A DNA stretch of 64,000 nt, taken from assembly GCA_037893245.1 (NCBI GenBank), contig JBAIAA010000519.1, positions 558,001 through 622,000 of the forward strand. Reading direction: 5' to 3'. The DNA is from Crossaster papposus (Eukaryota; Echinodermata; Asteroidea; Velatida; Solasteridae). A program made the translations under genes and the position numbers. This document shows positions 12,266-25,000 of the stretch, piece by piece. A model generated the notes under the pieces. The model saw nothing but the letters and a program-made list of their open reading frames with translations, searched no databases and had not been told where the DNA came from. The stretch's first letter is position 1. Every line of letters starts with the position of its first letter.

Positions 12266-13827
12266 GGTATTAAGGAATACACAACAGGGGATCCTCGGTC
12301 ATCTTGCACCAAAACACAGGATTCATGCTTGAAATCACGTGATTAATCCAGGATGGCGGAATTCCAGATTATTTTTACTGTAATTTTGGTAATTTTTGTC
12401 ATTCTTTATTAAAGGGTCCTAGAAATGTGGTTTTTAATAGTTTAAATGAAAGATTATAACTAATTGAGTGATTTTCAGTTTATAAAAGTTTTATTTTGGG
12501 GTAATTAATATGAGAAAAAAAATAATAAAGTGCTTTGGGGGACCGGCCCCGCCCCTAAAATGTTAGCTTATTAACATGTAAAATTTGCATAATTGTGACG
12601 AATGTTCGGGAAAACTTTGACGTCGCGACCAGCGTGCCCGTGCATGCATGCATCATGTGCCACGCGTATCGATGCAAAATCATTCAGTCGATGGTCGACT
12701 CAAGTTATTGTCAAAGGAATTGTCAAGTGGAATATCTTCTTCAGATGTAGGACCTGGTGATACTGCGGATATATGCGCTCCCCGGCCCCGAACTGTCGTC
12801 TTCACTCGCCATGTCTGAACAAAATCTGCTGCGTGCGTACCCGCGTGCATACAATCTCGCATGTACATGTACATGTTCTTTTGGGGGGTTGCCGAATGTT
12901 CGTCACGAACAGCGCCACCATTTGTCAGTGTTTGAATATGTTAATGAGGGGGCCAATTACATTTACGGTGACCCCAATTAATGTCATTTTATACCATTTA
13001 TCACCCCTGGTCTTGTTACTTACACACCAAGGCACATTTAAAATTATTAAACAGCAATTCTCCTCAAAAGGTCTGCGTAGAACCTTTAAGCTTCTGGAAT
13101 GCCTGTAAGATTATATTTTGTCGATACAACACTCGAGAGAAATTTGAAAATATGTTTGTGTTTATTGTCATGAAACTCGAATAAAAAGACGTCGTCTGCA
13201 TGGTTAGTACTGCGACATTGTAACGTTAAACATTAAATAGCCGCTTTGTGCATGCCCAAAACTGATGTTGCCGCTCGCGCGATGTGATCCACAGACATAG
13301 AAATGCATAGACTGTCAGTCGTGTGCACAAAATCATAGTTGGAAAAGTATTGGCAAAACAACGCATCAGTGAATGGTTGCGCTTAACCGGTACCGCATGA
13401 GCTCAATGTGCTCATCTTTAGTTCGGCTGGCAACGAGCGGCGCGCTTTTTTTAGACAACGCGCTTAACTTAAAAATGGGCCTAAAAGTCTTCATTTGAAA
13501 ATATCAAGATTGACAGGATATTTTTAATCTACATGGCCTATGTTATAACATTATGTAATTTCCTTTTAAATTGAAAAATGCTTTCATATAATTATTTGAC
13601 GAACTCTTTGGGTGTGTACAAATTCCCTATACCGAGGGGTGAATATGCCCATAGTTTGGATTTTAGTCGGGCGCCGTGCAAATCATGAAATCATCATGTA
13701 GTTTTGAATAGGACCTGGCGGTCTACGTGTTTATATGTCTGTGATGTGATTTAAGAGTAATGCGCTCAAAATATTGTAACATGCTCGAACACACCTAAAA
13801 ATAGCATAAAGGTAGGTACATCTAACC

Positions 13828-14125
13828 AGGGATGTAGTCGAGTTCATCACAAGTCCCTGCAAGTCCCTGCAAGTCCCTGTAAGTCCCTGTAAGTCCCTGT
13901 AAGTCCCTGTAAGTCCCTGTAAGTCCCTGTAAGTCCCTGCAAGTCCATCACAAGTCCTTCAGTTCCAATTCAAATCACAAGCTATTCAAATCAGCTTTGA
14001 CAAAGGCATTCCTTTGTCATTGTTCATCCAGTTACTTGTGACTGCCTTTATGAAGGGACTTGTGACTGGCTTCACGAAAGGACTTGTGAACGGACTTGCA
14101 GGGACTCGACTACAACCCTACATCT
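13828..14125. repeat. Foldback element containing a 10-bp minisatellite
   Basis: About eleven copies of AAGTCCCTGT/C lie at 13851-13950. The outer arms (GGATGTAGTCGAG on the left, CTCGACTACAACCCTACA on the right) are inverted. The right arm also carries GGACTTG words, the complement of the repeat core. The whole block can therefore fold on itself. Confidence 0.75.
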
Positions 14126-14603
14126 AACCAACACTGTATTATGGACTCTGTTTTTTAACCCATTCAATGGGGAGAGTTAGGGGAAACCACAGGGGGAGAA
14201 ACCTTTGAACGATTTGCTGACAACTGACGCTCATGCAACGATGCTCCAAGTACATCATCGCAGTCAGCACGACGACAATAGCAACATGCTTCAAACCTCC
14301 AAATTTTTGAGGTTCCTGGATGTTCGACCGCGAGAATGTACGTGCGTACATTTTATCTACCAGCTAATTTTATACAGACACACATACGATGTTGTGAAAT
14401 CATATCAAAAGGCATCTTAAAGGTATTTTAAAAAAAAGTTATGTACAAAATCTACATACTTGTATTTGCAATGAAATGCTCTTGAAGAAAACAGTGGTGC
14501 GTTTCAGAGCAAGTTGGAGCGTAAATATTAACATTTTTTAATTTACAAGGTGAATATAAAGTTCCTGCCCAGCAACTACTTAGGTAACTTGGCCGACATT
14601 AAA

Positions 14604-14963
14604 GGTAGGATACACCATTGGTAATTGATTGAAATATCAATGGGGGGATATGGAGGTTGTATTTTATAGTAAATATCGTTTAACTGACCTGTTCAAAGTT
14701 TTACATTAACAGTGTTCGTTTTCAACTGGCGTCGGGGAAGAGGTTTTTATGTTTTTCTCGCAATCGCCGTCTGGCAATCGTAAATGTTTTTATTTTTATA
14801 AACTTCATTTTTTAGAAAAATTATAGGATATCTGGCACAAACATTTTGCTGGATGCCTACAATCATTATTTACTTTAAAATTATTAAGATATTTCCTAAT
14901 ATTTCGGTAGTAATTTTTCTCCCTCGATATCTGCAAATAGTGTATCCTACCTTTAAAAACGTG
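14604..14963. mobile_element. MITE 'GGTAGGATACACC', complete copy
   Basis: The left end AAAGGTAGGATACACCATTG and the right end TAGTGTATCCTACCTTTAAA are inverted. The interior is shared with 9476-9834 and 44821-45175. Confidence 0.85.
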
Positions 14964-15828
14964 CTGCTGTGGGCTTTATTCACAAGTCCGCCATATTGAA
15001 TTGAAAGTGAGGTAAAATCGTCATTTTTGGAAAACGCAGATAGAAATGACTTCAAGTTAATTACAAATTAATACCATCTTCTCTGATGAATAATTTTAAA
15101 GTTGTGATTAAACATATCTTATTGTTTCAAGCCAAATTAAAAAAAAATATTAAAATTGATAATAGAATGCAAAAATAGTCTGGCACCATCCCATTCAACA
15201 GTTCAGTATTTATAAAATACATTCAGGGAACACAACCAAAATGGCTTCCTTGTAAATAAGGGCCATTGGTTGTACGCCATCATTGTCCTGGTTCCTGCCA
15301 CTGTAATATGCACATAGCTACAACGACCAAGGGATTCTTTCTTGTCCTAATACACGGACTATTATTTGTATTTATAACCATAACAGTACTTTCAGATAAG
15401 CATACAAAAATGTTTCTCTCGCCAACCTAATTCTGTCCCACCCAATGCTTTAGGGAACCCAATTCCATTACACCCAACCAATTCGTAAGTCATAACTAAA
15501 TCAGCATTTTGTTTCTTTAGAAATTAGCAATTGTGAAAATTAAAGAAAAAAAAGGAAAGCCGGCCTGCCACCCAATACAGTGTATATTTGTTAGATGAAG
15601 TTCGATTAACATAAGTATATTGTATCTAGGCTAATATACAAGTTACATAAGTTTGTCCAAAAATTGTACAATGCCATGATCAGTATTAAAACACACATTG
15701 TTTTTGAGGGAGACTATAAAGGGATCACATTCTTAAAGGTTTTTATGACACTTGATCATTTCTTTTTTTTCATTTTCAAGATGATCACAGCATTTGAATT
15801 GAACAATCAACTATTGATAGCTCAGCTC

Positions 15829-15857
15829 AACCCCCCCCCCCCCCCCCCCCCCCCCCC
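15829..15857. repeat. Poly(C) run
   Basis: An uninterrupted run of about 29 C lies here. On the - strand it is a G run that could form a G-quadruplex downstream of the amphiphysin stop codon. The exact length is likely polymorphic or unreliable. Confidence 0.9.
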
Positions 15858-16066
15858 GTTTGTAACAGTGTTTGGGAGCATAAAAGTTAGAAGAAAACAG
15901 CACTAATTGCAGGCTCTCTTCAGTTTCGATCGCAAAATAACTCTGAACAAAAGCTCGGACAATCCGAGTGAAGAAGCGCAGATGTACTAACCCTGTTCTG
16001 GCGATCCCTGTCTGTCGGGGTTTGTGTCTAACTGTGGTGATACGACTTTCTCTGGCTGAGTTCGGC

Positions 16067-19000
16067 TCAGAGGCGCACTGTAAAATTCTCAGGGAAGACG
16101 CCTTTGGATCCGTCGGTCGCTTTTACTCCCAGTAACCACCCATCGTCCTATCAGAAAGATCAGGTTATACCATTTGTCAGTTGTGCATTTTCATCATTTG
16201 AAGCCGCAAAAGTGCTCAAAATATAAAGAAAGGTGCTTGACCCCCCAAAAAAAAATTGCTTAAAAAAAAAATTTGCTTAATAAAAAAAATTGCTTAAGCA
16301 CAAAACATTCTTGCTTAGTAAAATCAGCTTACCAGCAACAACTCCATGTTGTGTATTATTGTTTGTAATTGGTACTTAGCTGTTGTTAGCTTAGCATAAT
16401 GATCAAATGAAATTTTGGCTCCTTACTTGATTTATTAAGCAAGGGTTTTTGTGCTTAAGCAAAATGTTCTGCTTAAGCAGCTCTATGAAATGGGCCCCTG
16501 ATGAAGGTTTATCTCTGTGAATAAATGTTGAATATTCTGAGAAAACAATATTGTAAAATTTCAATTTCAAATGCAGCGTCACAATTTCAATTGCGACCAC
16601 AATCCGGGGCTAATTTCATGGAGCTGCTAAGCACAAACATTTGCTTAGCATGAAAATTCTTCCTTGGCAAAAACAGGACTACGAACCAAATTTTCAGGTG
16701 ATGTATATTGTTTGTGACTGGTATTCAGCTGGTTTTTGCTTAGCATAAAAAGCACACAGTGTTTTGGCTGGTAACCTGCTTTTACTGAGCAAGACTTTTT
16801 TGTGCTAAGCAAATGTTTGTGCTTAGCAGCTTCATAAAATTTGCCCCTGCATTTAGGGCGCGTTGTCATTCAGCCAATTGCAGCTGCATGTACGTGTATG
16901 CCACGCACTGAACAGACCATAAAAGTTTCTAAATGCGGTACCCTGTGGAGACCTGAACACAATGTGGACAATGGAAGTCAAAAGGTCTCCACAGGGTAAT
17001 TTTGATCTAGATGAATAAGTCTCCACAAGACATTTCACGGAATAGATGTTTGGATTTTACTCAAATTACTTAAAACTTAGGGTTAGGATGTGGGTTAGGG
17101 TTAGTGTTTGAGACTTTGGCTTTGGGTATAATATAGGGTAAAACCCTGTGAACATACAGATTCTTATAACATTTTTTAAAATGTAGTATGTATACTTCTA
17201 GATACCAGGGGCCAATTTCATAGAGCTGCTAAGCACAACAATTTTCTTAGCATGAACATTTGTCCTTAGCAAAAACAAGGTTACAGACCAAGTTTTCACG
17301 TGATCTTTATTGTTTTTTGATTGATAATCAGCTGTTTTTTTGCTTAGCAAGAAAAACATGATTAATTTTGGCTGGTAACCTGGGTCCAATTTCATAGAGC
17401 TGCTTAAGCACAAAATGTTGCTTAAGCACAACAAAACATGCTTTATATATCAGGTAAGAAGCAACAATTTCATGCGATTGTTATGCTAAGCTAACCACAG
17501 CTAAGTACCAATCACAAGCAATGTACATGACGTGGAGTTGTGGCTGGTATTAAGCTGGTTTTACTAAGCAAGAATGTTTTGTGCTTAAGCAATTTTTATG
17601 CTTAAGCAGCTCTATGAAATTGGCCCCAGTTTTTAATGAGCAAGACTTTTTTTGTGCTAAGCAAATTTTGGTGCTTAGCTACTCTATGAAATTGGCCCTA
17701 GATCTCCAGCCATAAAATCAAAATCGTTCATTCTAAATCACTCTTAACTACACACATACATTCCATCTCATTGGCACACCGTCTAAATAAAAGATCCTTC
17801 TGCCCCCTTTAATTTAACATCACATTTGTTCTTGTGATGCTTACATTTTGGAAGATTCAGCTTTTCAGCCATGTCCACTTTTACGTGGAAGTGCCCCAAT
17901 ACAACTCTAAGCAATCCATAATTTGTGTCATATGTGACCCGCTCCAGGAAAAGGTGACATATGTTGCAAAAACTAAAAATAGTCCAGGATAGAAGCTTTC
18001 ATTTGGTACATAGCTCCATAGCCCCTCCCGTTCCGGTGATATGACGTTTTTGCATAATAATGAGTTTCATGGAATTCAAAATACACAACTGTGAAAACAA
18101 AACCAAACTAAGACAATACATCGGAACCATGCATTCTTAAAAGGTTTTGTTTCACTTTCTTTATGGAATTTCATCTTTTTTAAAAATTAAATCTGAAACT
18201 TTGGATATTAAAGATGTCATTTAAGACAAAAAATGAAAATCAAATTTTGACAAAAATATTTACCCTATTAACTTTAAGAGGCCATTACCGTAATTTCCTG
18301 CGGTAAAGACGCGGCTTATCTGACTTTCTAGACCACAAAAACATCGCCGCGCCTTATCTTTCGGTGCGCCGTATATGATGTCGCTTGAGTTCAAAGTGAT
18401 GGTCTTTGTGTGAAGAATTCTTTGAACGCCGCAATCTCCGAACTCTCCGGACATTGTGACCGTGTTTCCATTAACAATGCCGCGATGTGTTGATCCCCCT
18501 ACGACCGTACATGTATGTGTGTACGTACATGTACATACATACATGTGATTTAGCACTCGGCAGCGTGCGTAGTCTTGTTTGCAAGACGATCTTCGCGATG
18601 AGGGGCGCCCTCTAACGTACGCCGTAGACCACGCGCGAATTACCTTCGCTAAGACCGAAGGTCATTGCGTGTATGGTAGGGCGTACGTTAGAGGACGCCT
18701 GCATCGGCGGCCTACGCGCGCTGCATATACCGCGATTAAGATCGTCTTGCAAACAAGACTACAGCGTGCGCTGCATGACGCGTACAACAGCGATACAAAT
18801 CTGGCCTGTACTATGTGGCCTTTTTCTAAACGTTTTTTCGTCTACGTTCCGGCTTCATGCAATTCACCATCACTACACAGTGCGGAGCATTCACAACGAC
18901 TGGAAAAAAGACTAGGGGGTGTCGCAATTAGGGATACCCCGCACGCGATCGCTGCATGTGATGTATGACCATGCAGTTTATACTGCAGTGATACATGATA

Positions 19001-22000
19001 TGTATTGGCAAAGTAAACCTCGTGCGATATTGTGACTACTGGTTTGAAGTTTTCATACATTGTTTGCGTGCCAGATAAACTCAAGTACTCAGCAAATTCT
19101 TGCTTGGAATAGTGGGATCGTTCTAAGGCAACAAAATGACCCCTTTGTGGCGATGTACCTACACCGGGTGGCGTCTGGTGTTCTTTTGGGTGCGTTCAAG
19201 CATGCGCTTTATTCGGCGGTGCGCTTTATCTGTTGACGTTTGAAATTTTTTTGGGTGATTTTAGGGACCTGCGCCTTAACCGCCGTGCGGCTTTACCGCA
19301 GGAAATTTACTCAGAAATGCATAGCGCGACTTATGTCACCTTTTCCCGGAGCGGGTCACATATTAGCTCCCAGCTCAGAATGAAGGTAAGTCCACATTTG
19401 TATACATATTCTGTTTACCTGATCATCTGGATCATCGAATGACAGTACATCTATAGTATCTCCTTTATCAAAAGTCATTTCGTCTGAATCCCTCCTGATG
19501 TAGTCGTGTGTGGCCCTCACCTAAAAATATCCACAAATTAATCACCAAGAACAAGATGTCAGAGATGGGAAGTCGTTGGTGAAGTTAGAATTGAATTCCA
19601 TGCACAGATAATTACCTTTAAAATCATTTTATTTTGACGAACGTCAAAACCAATAACTCATTTGAACCCTAACCCCCGTTGGGTATTCTTCAGGTACCCT
19701 GCTAAATGCAACAATATCCAACACATCGGAAATGAGAAAATACTAAAATGCTAACCAATATACTAACAACAACTGCAACAGTGGATTCTGTTGCACGGTG
19801 CGGTGAACCTAGTATACACTGAATTTTCAGAATAAACTTGAAAAAGTTGGATTTCCAATTAACCAGTTTGTGCCATGTTTATTTTGAAACTAACTGGGCG
19901 CAGGCACAAGATTGTTTTTCACGAACGTTGATCCGAGTCGGGTTCAGGTCGGCATCTGTGGGTAGCACACCCTGATATATCCGGCCTCGCTCGCGGTGAG
20001 GCAGTCGTGAACAGATATTTTCGGAGTTGCTTGTGACGTGTTTATTCATCATCCGTTTTTGAATTCTGGAAAAACTTTGCGTAAATCGTTAAAGGTTCAT
20101 CTCAGGCATCAGTACAGCCCTGAGTGATGAGTGCTTACTCTGTAGATGACGCCAGGCGGAAGCTCCCCGTTGGATTTATTTGGTGAAACAGTCTCTGGTG
20201 ATGCAAGAGGTGGGGCTGCCCATACTTCCTCATCATTCTGTGACGTCCCCCTCATCTGGAAAAAAAGATGAAAGAGAAATAAAACAGATCATAAAAACAA
20301 ACAAGCTTTAACGAATGAATAGAGCAGTCTGTTTGCTTACGGTCCTTAACCCTAACTCCCTCACCATTGTTATTGAACAATACAATTCCTCCAAAATCCT
20401 CCAACTTCCTTTGTTGTGTAGGGAGTTAGGGTTAATAAGTTTCTTTGCATATGGGACTTTACAGTGCTGGTTCCACTGGTCTTACAACCTAACACGAACC
20501 TCAATGGGTGCTGGTTCTGCTCATCTATGGACCTGATACCTCAATAGGTGCTGGTTCCGCTAGTCTAGGGACCTAACACTAACCTCAATGGGTGCTGGTT
20601 CTGCTCATCTATGGACCTGATATCTCAATAGGTGCTAGTTCCGCTAGTCTTATAACCTGATACTAACCTCAATAGGTACTGGTTCTGCTGGCCTTATAAT
20701 CCGATACTAACCTCAATGGCTGCTGGTTCTGCTGGCCTTACAACCTAATACTAACCTCAATAGGTACTGGTTCTGCTGGCCTTATAATCCGATACTAACC
20801 TCAATGGCTGCTGGTTCTGCTGGTCTAGGCACCTGATACTAACCTCAATAGGTACTGGTTCTGCTGGCCTTATAACCCGATACTAACCTCAATGGCTGCT
20901 GGTTCTGCTGGCCTTACAACCTAATACTAACCTCAATAGTTACTGGTTCTGCTGGCCTTATAACCCGATACTAGCCTCAATGGCTGCTGGTTCTGCTGGC
21001 CTTACAACCTAATACTAACCTCAATAGGTACTGGTTCTGCTGGCCTTATAACCTGATACTAACCTCAATGGCTGCTGGTTCTGCTGGCCTTACAACCTAA
21101 TACTAACCTCAATAGGTACTGGTTCTGCTGGCCTTATAACCCGATACTAACCTCAATGGCTGCTGGTTCTGCTGGCCTTACAACCTAATACTAACCTCAA
21201 TGGCTGCTGGTTCTGCTGGTTTTATAACCCGATACTAACCTCAATGGGTGCTAGGTTTCGCTAGTCTTACAACCTGACACTAACCTCAATAGGTACTGGC
21301 TCCGCTGGTCTAGGCACCTAATACTAACCTCAATAGGTGCTGGTTCCGCTGGTCTTATAACTTAATACTAACCTCAATAGGTGCTGGTTCTGCTGGTCTA
21401 GGCACCTGATACTCAAAGGCATCGTCTTCATCCTCCTCATCCCCAGCTGCTGCTGCTGCAGCTGGTGTTGGTGTTGTTGGTGTTGCTTGCTGTTCCTGCT
21501 GCTGGGCATCAGGCCGTGGGGCTACCTCCATCTCATTGTAAAGCTCGGGAGTCTGGACCTCGTAAATCGAGTTGTCATGGGTGGGTGCACCAGGTTGATG
21601 GGCATTGCCGACAACATCCGGAGATCTACCAAGGCAAGAACAGAAGGAAAACAAGGAATATAAGGTTTTACCCGTCACCAAAGCCATGTACAGGGTGGTA
21701 AAACAAAAGTTAACCCAAGTTAAGACGATTGCTCACCCACCTACTACAATTCCAGAGAATTTGTGTTTACCTAGTGTTGATGATCCTGAAAAAGAAAATG
21801 CTTAATTGGATCTCACGATATGGCCGATTACAGATGGTATGTAAAAAACTGACTTGTCACAGGAGGTTCATTGTATTAAAATAAGCATGATTGAACACAT
21901 GTTGAAGACAGAAACTAAATGTAAGAAGCTCCCATGGATAATTCAGTTTTGTACACAACACCGTAACGGGCCATATCCTAAGATTCCCCTAACATTTTTT

Positions 22001-25000
22001 TCAGGAGTAATTGTAAACACCCTACTCATCAAAATTACGTAAACACAAATTCTCGGGAATTGGGTTAACCTTCTTTTTTTTACCACCCTGTATTTCATAA
22101 GAACTATATTCTTGGTGCACAAAATTAGAAGCTTGCTGGGGTGGTGCTCAACCTCTTACCTACTAATGTCTCAAGGAAGTCAGTGGCACATTTTGTCTTC
22201 TTCTTACATTTATAGGGTATCGCGCCTCAAACTGTGGCTGGGCTAGATTCTCTATCCTGCAAAGCCCTCTGAATTCGTTTACCGGTCAAATATTTGTCCA
22301 ATGATCTTGGAGGGTTGATAATTGGAGAAATTGGCGAGAGACTTCTTGCTTGATTGCTTTGCTTACCCAGCATTTGATAGTCTCTTGATGTCAAAGGTGC
22401 CCTTGGATGTCTCCTCATAGAGCTCTCCCATGATGTTACTCAGCTCTAGCGTCATCTTACCAAGCTCCTCATGCAGCGTGGCCTCAGCGCCGTAGAAGAG
22501 CTGGAACGTTGTGGCGAAGAACGGAACGCGACTGAAATCAAAACATCGAGCCCAAAATTAAGAGTCATTTATACTTTACAAGTCAGGTTGTCAGGTTGGC
22601 ATAGCGGTTACTTTCCTCGCCTTCCACCGCTATGACTCGGGCTCGAATCCCGCCTGGGCCAATATGTGGACAATTCTTCCTTGGGGAAAAAACAGGGTTA
22701 TAAACCAAAATTTCATTTGATGTTTAAATTGTTTGTGACTGGTATTCAGTTTTTTGTGTGCTTTGAATGAAAAGCACGTGGAGTTTTGGCCGGTAACTTG
22801 TTTTTACTGAGCAAGACTTTTTTTGTGCTAAGCAAATTTGTGTGCTTACATGTTTTATGAAATTGGCTTAGGGCTTTATGTTTGCTATAACCAGAGTTTG
22901 TATTAACAAGAGTCAACTGTGGCTGTATCTGGCACTGTCTGTGAAGGCTAATAATTCCAATGGTTTACCTGTCATACAGTGCTGGAAGCTCCTCGAGCAT
23001 TTCATTGTTGATGTCTTCGTACATTTTCCTGGACTCGTTATAGATCTCTTGGGCCTGTTTGAAAAGGAAGGACGAAACTGTACCACCACAATGAACAAGT
23101 CCACACGGCAGTTTATTATTCGACATAAATGCCAGCGATGTTCCCTCTGACGTCACATGTTTACATCTGTATTAAAAAGTGCCCGGCGGTATGCGCACGC
23201 ATCTTGTTTTGAATAAAGTTTGGTTTAGAAGTGACGTCACAGGACAGATCGTCTTTGAATTATGTGACCTGTTTTGTCACTTCTTGTCCAGTGCCGTGAA
23301 ATTGGACCTAGTCTCCCACCTCTCTATGTACATTAACCCTTTATCCATTGAGTGCTTTTACTAAAAAAGTGCCCTGAATCCGCAAAAGTCCATCAGGTTT
23401 GTCATGCAAAAACTGCTGGTGTCCTGAGTCTATCAGAATCTACGAGTATACATTCTGAAGAAATCCTGAATTCCTCAACAATCCACCAGCAAAAGTATGA
23501 TGGATCCTGACGGATTCAAGATACCATGCTGGCATGAACAATTTTTGCAGTGTTTCTCCATAGATTCTTCACAATCCTGCAGTACTGCTAGGCTTAAAAT
23601 CCTGAATCAATCAAATTCCACCAATTTGTTCAATATGGAGGTATCTTGAATCTGCCGAACTCCTCCAAAACAGGGAATGGATTTTGATGGATTCAGGTAC
23701 GTTAGGGTTAGTAGCTGAACAGTGTAAGTGAAACAGTGAAAAGCAACTGTTGGTCGATCGGGTTGTTTTAACGTCCATACAACAATTCTCAAGTCAAGAG
23801 ATAAAGCCTTTTATTTGGCACACACTGACAGAGCTATCTTTGTTTCCAACACCCATGCTTTTATTTCTGGTATGACAGTTTTCTTCGCAGCATCAATCAA
23901 TACCCTGGCAGCTTTGACTTCGTCTTTCTTCTTGAGTGTCTCCAGGTTGTGCCTCGCGCTGTCAAAGTCCATCATCTTCCGGCCTCGCTTCTCCACTCGT
24001 TTCTGCACAGGGCAAAAAAGTGAGTTAGTGTCGGGCCCAAGTCCGAGCTAGGAAACAGAGATGCTACTATGTTCAACATGCTGACTCTTCTCGCTCTGGT
24101 AACTTGTTTTTTTATATATTTTTTTTATTTACATGTCATATAACCACATGACTGATTTCCAATTGGCCTTTTGCATGTGGAATCATATCTGGTACACTGA
24201 CTTGTTCACACAGCTTGGCACAGTTTACATTTAAATTCTCCAGACCAAAGACACTGTTGCTATATCACGTGATTCGGGGCAAGCCTTACGCTAGCAACCC
24301 CCGGCTCAGAAATGGTCTGGTGTCTTTGTACCATTCTCAACCATTGTGAACAATGTATTGGTGCTGAGCGTCTCTAACGTAACTATGCAAGAGCTTGCCC
24401 CGAATCACGTGATATAGCAACAGTGTATTTGGTCTGGATAATTTAAAGTCAAACTGTGCCAAGCTGTGTGAACAAGTCAGTGTACCAGATATTATTTAAA
24501 TTCCACACGCAAATGGTCAATTGACTATCAAAATGTCTAAATCTTCATCAACCTCAAATTTTGTTATTGAATCTTGCTTGTTAACTAAGGCGTACTGCCA
24601 TAAATATGACAGCTACATGTAAGGGGTAAAAAAACCACAAGAATATTGATCAAATTTCAAAAACTTGTGCCCGATATATTTGTACTTGTTGTGTTACCCG
24701 ATGAAGTTTCAAAGGTTGCTCTTTTCAAGTTGGCATGGGCCTTTTTACTCACCTTAACATCTGGAAATTTGGACTGGTACGTAAACAGCGGGTTGGCTAC
24801 TTGATCGTTCAGTTTCTTCTGGTAATCATCCCATAGTAGTTCTAGGGTCTGAAAAGGCAGAAACGAAAGACATTTTTACAGTTCTTAATTGCTTACTGCT
24901 ATGTTTAGAAAGGAATGGAGTTGGAGGTTAGCAGTTAAATAGCAAATTTGTTTAAAGTTTAAATTTGTTTAAAATTGTTTAAAGTTTTGTTTTTATAGAT

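Larger units (their letters stand above)
8508..16066. other. Gene-poor stretch between the unknown gene and amphiphysin
   Basis: I see no convincing exon here. The region is AT-rich and holds the MITEs, satellite and foldback repeats listed separately. A short + frame at 8716 (MSVLARRIQRF...) has a good start context but no supported downstream exon. It may also contain the 3' UTR of amphiphysin just below 16067; no clear polyadenylation signal was found within 200 bases of that stop. Confidence 0.5.

Noticed and set aside
18579..18968. 129-codon + strand frame
   Set aside because: It lies wholly inside the inverted-repeat transposon, across its internal palindrome, and resembles no transposase.
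22589..22662. Functional tRNA gene
   Set aside because: Box-like motifs are present but acceptor and anticodon stems do not pair properly; better explained as a SINE head.
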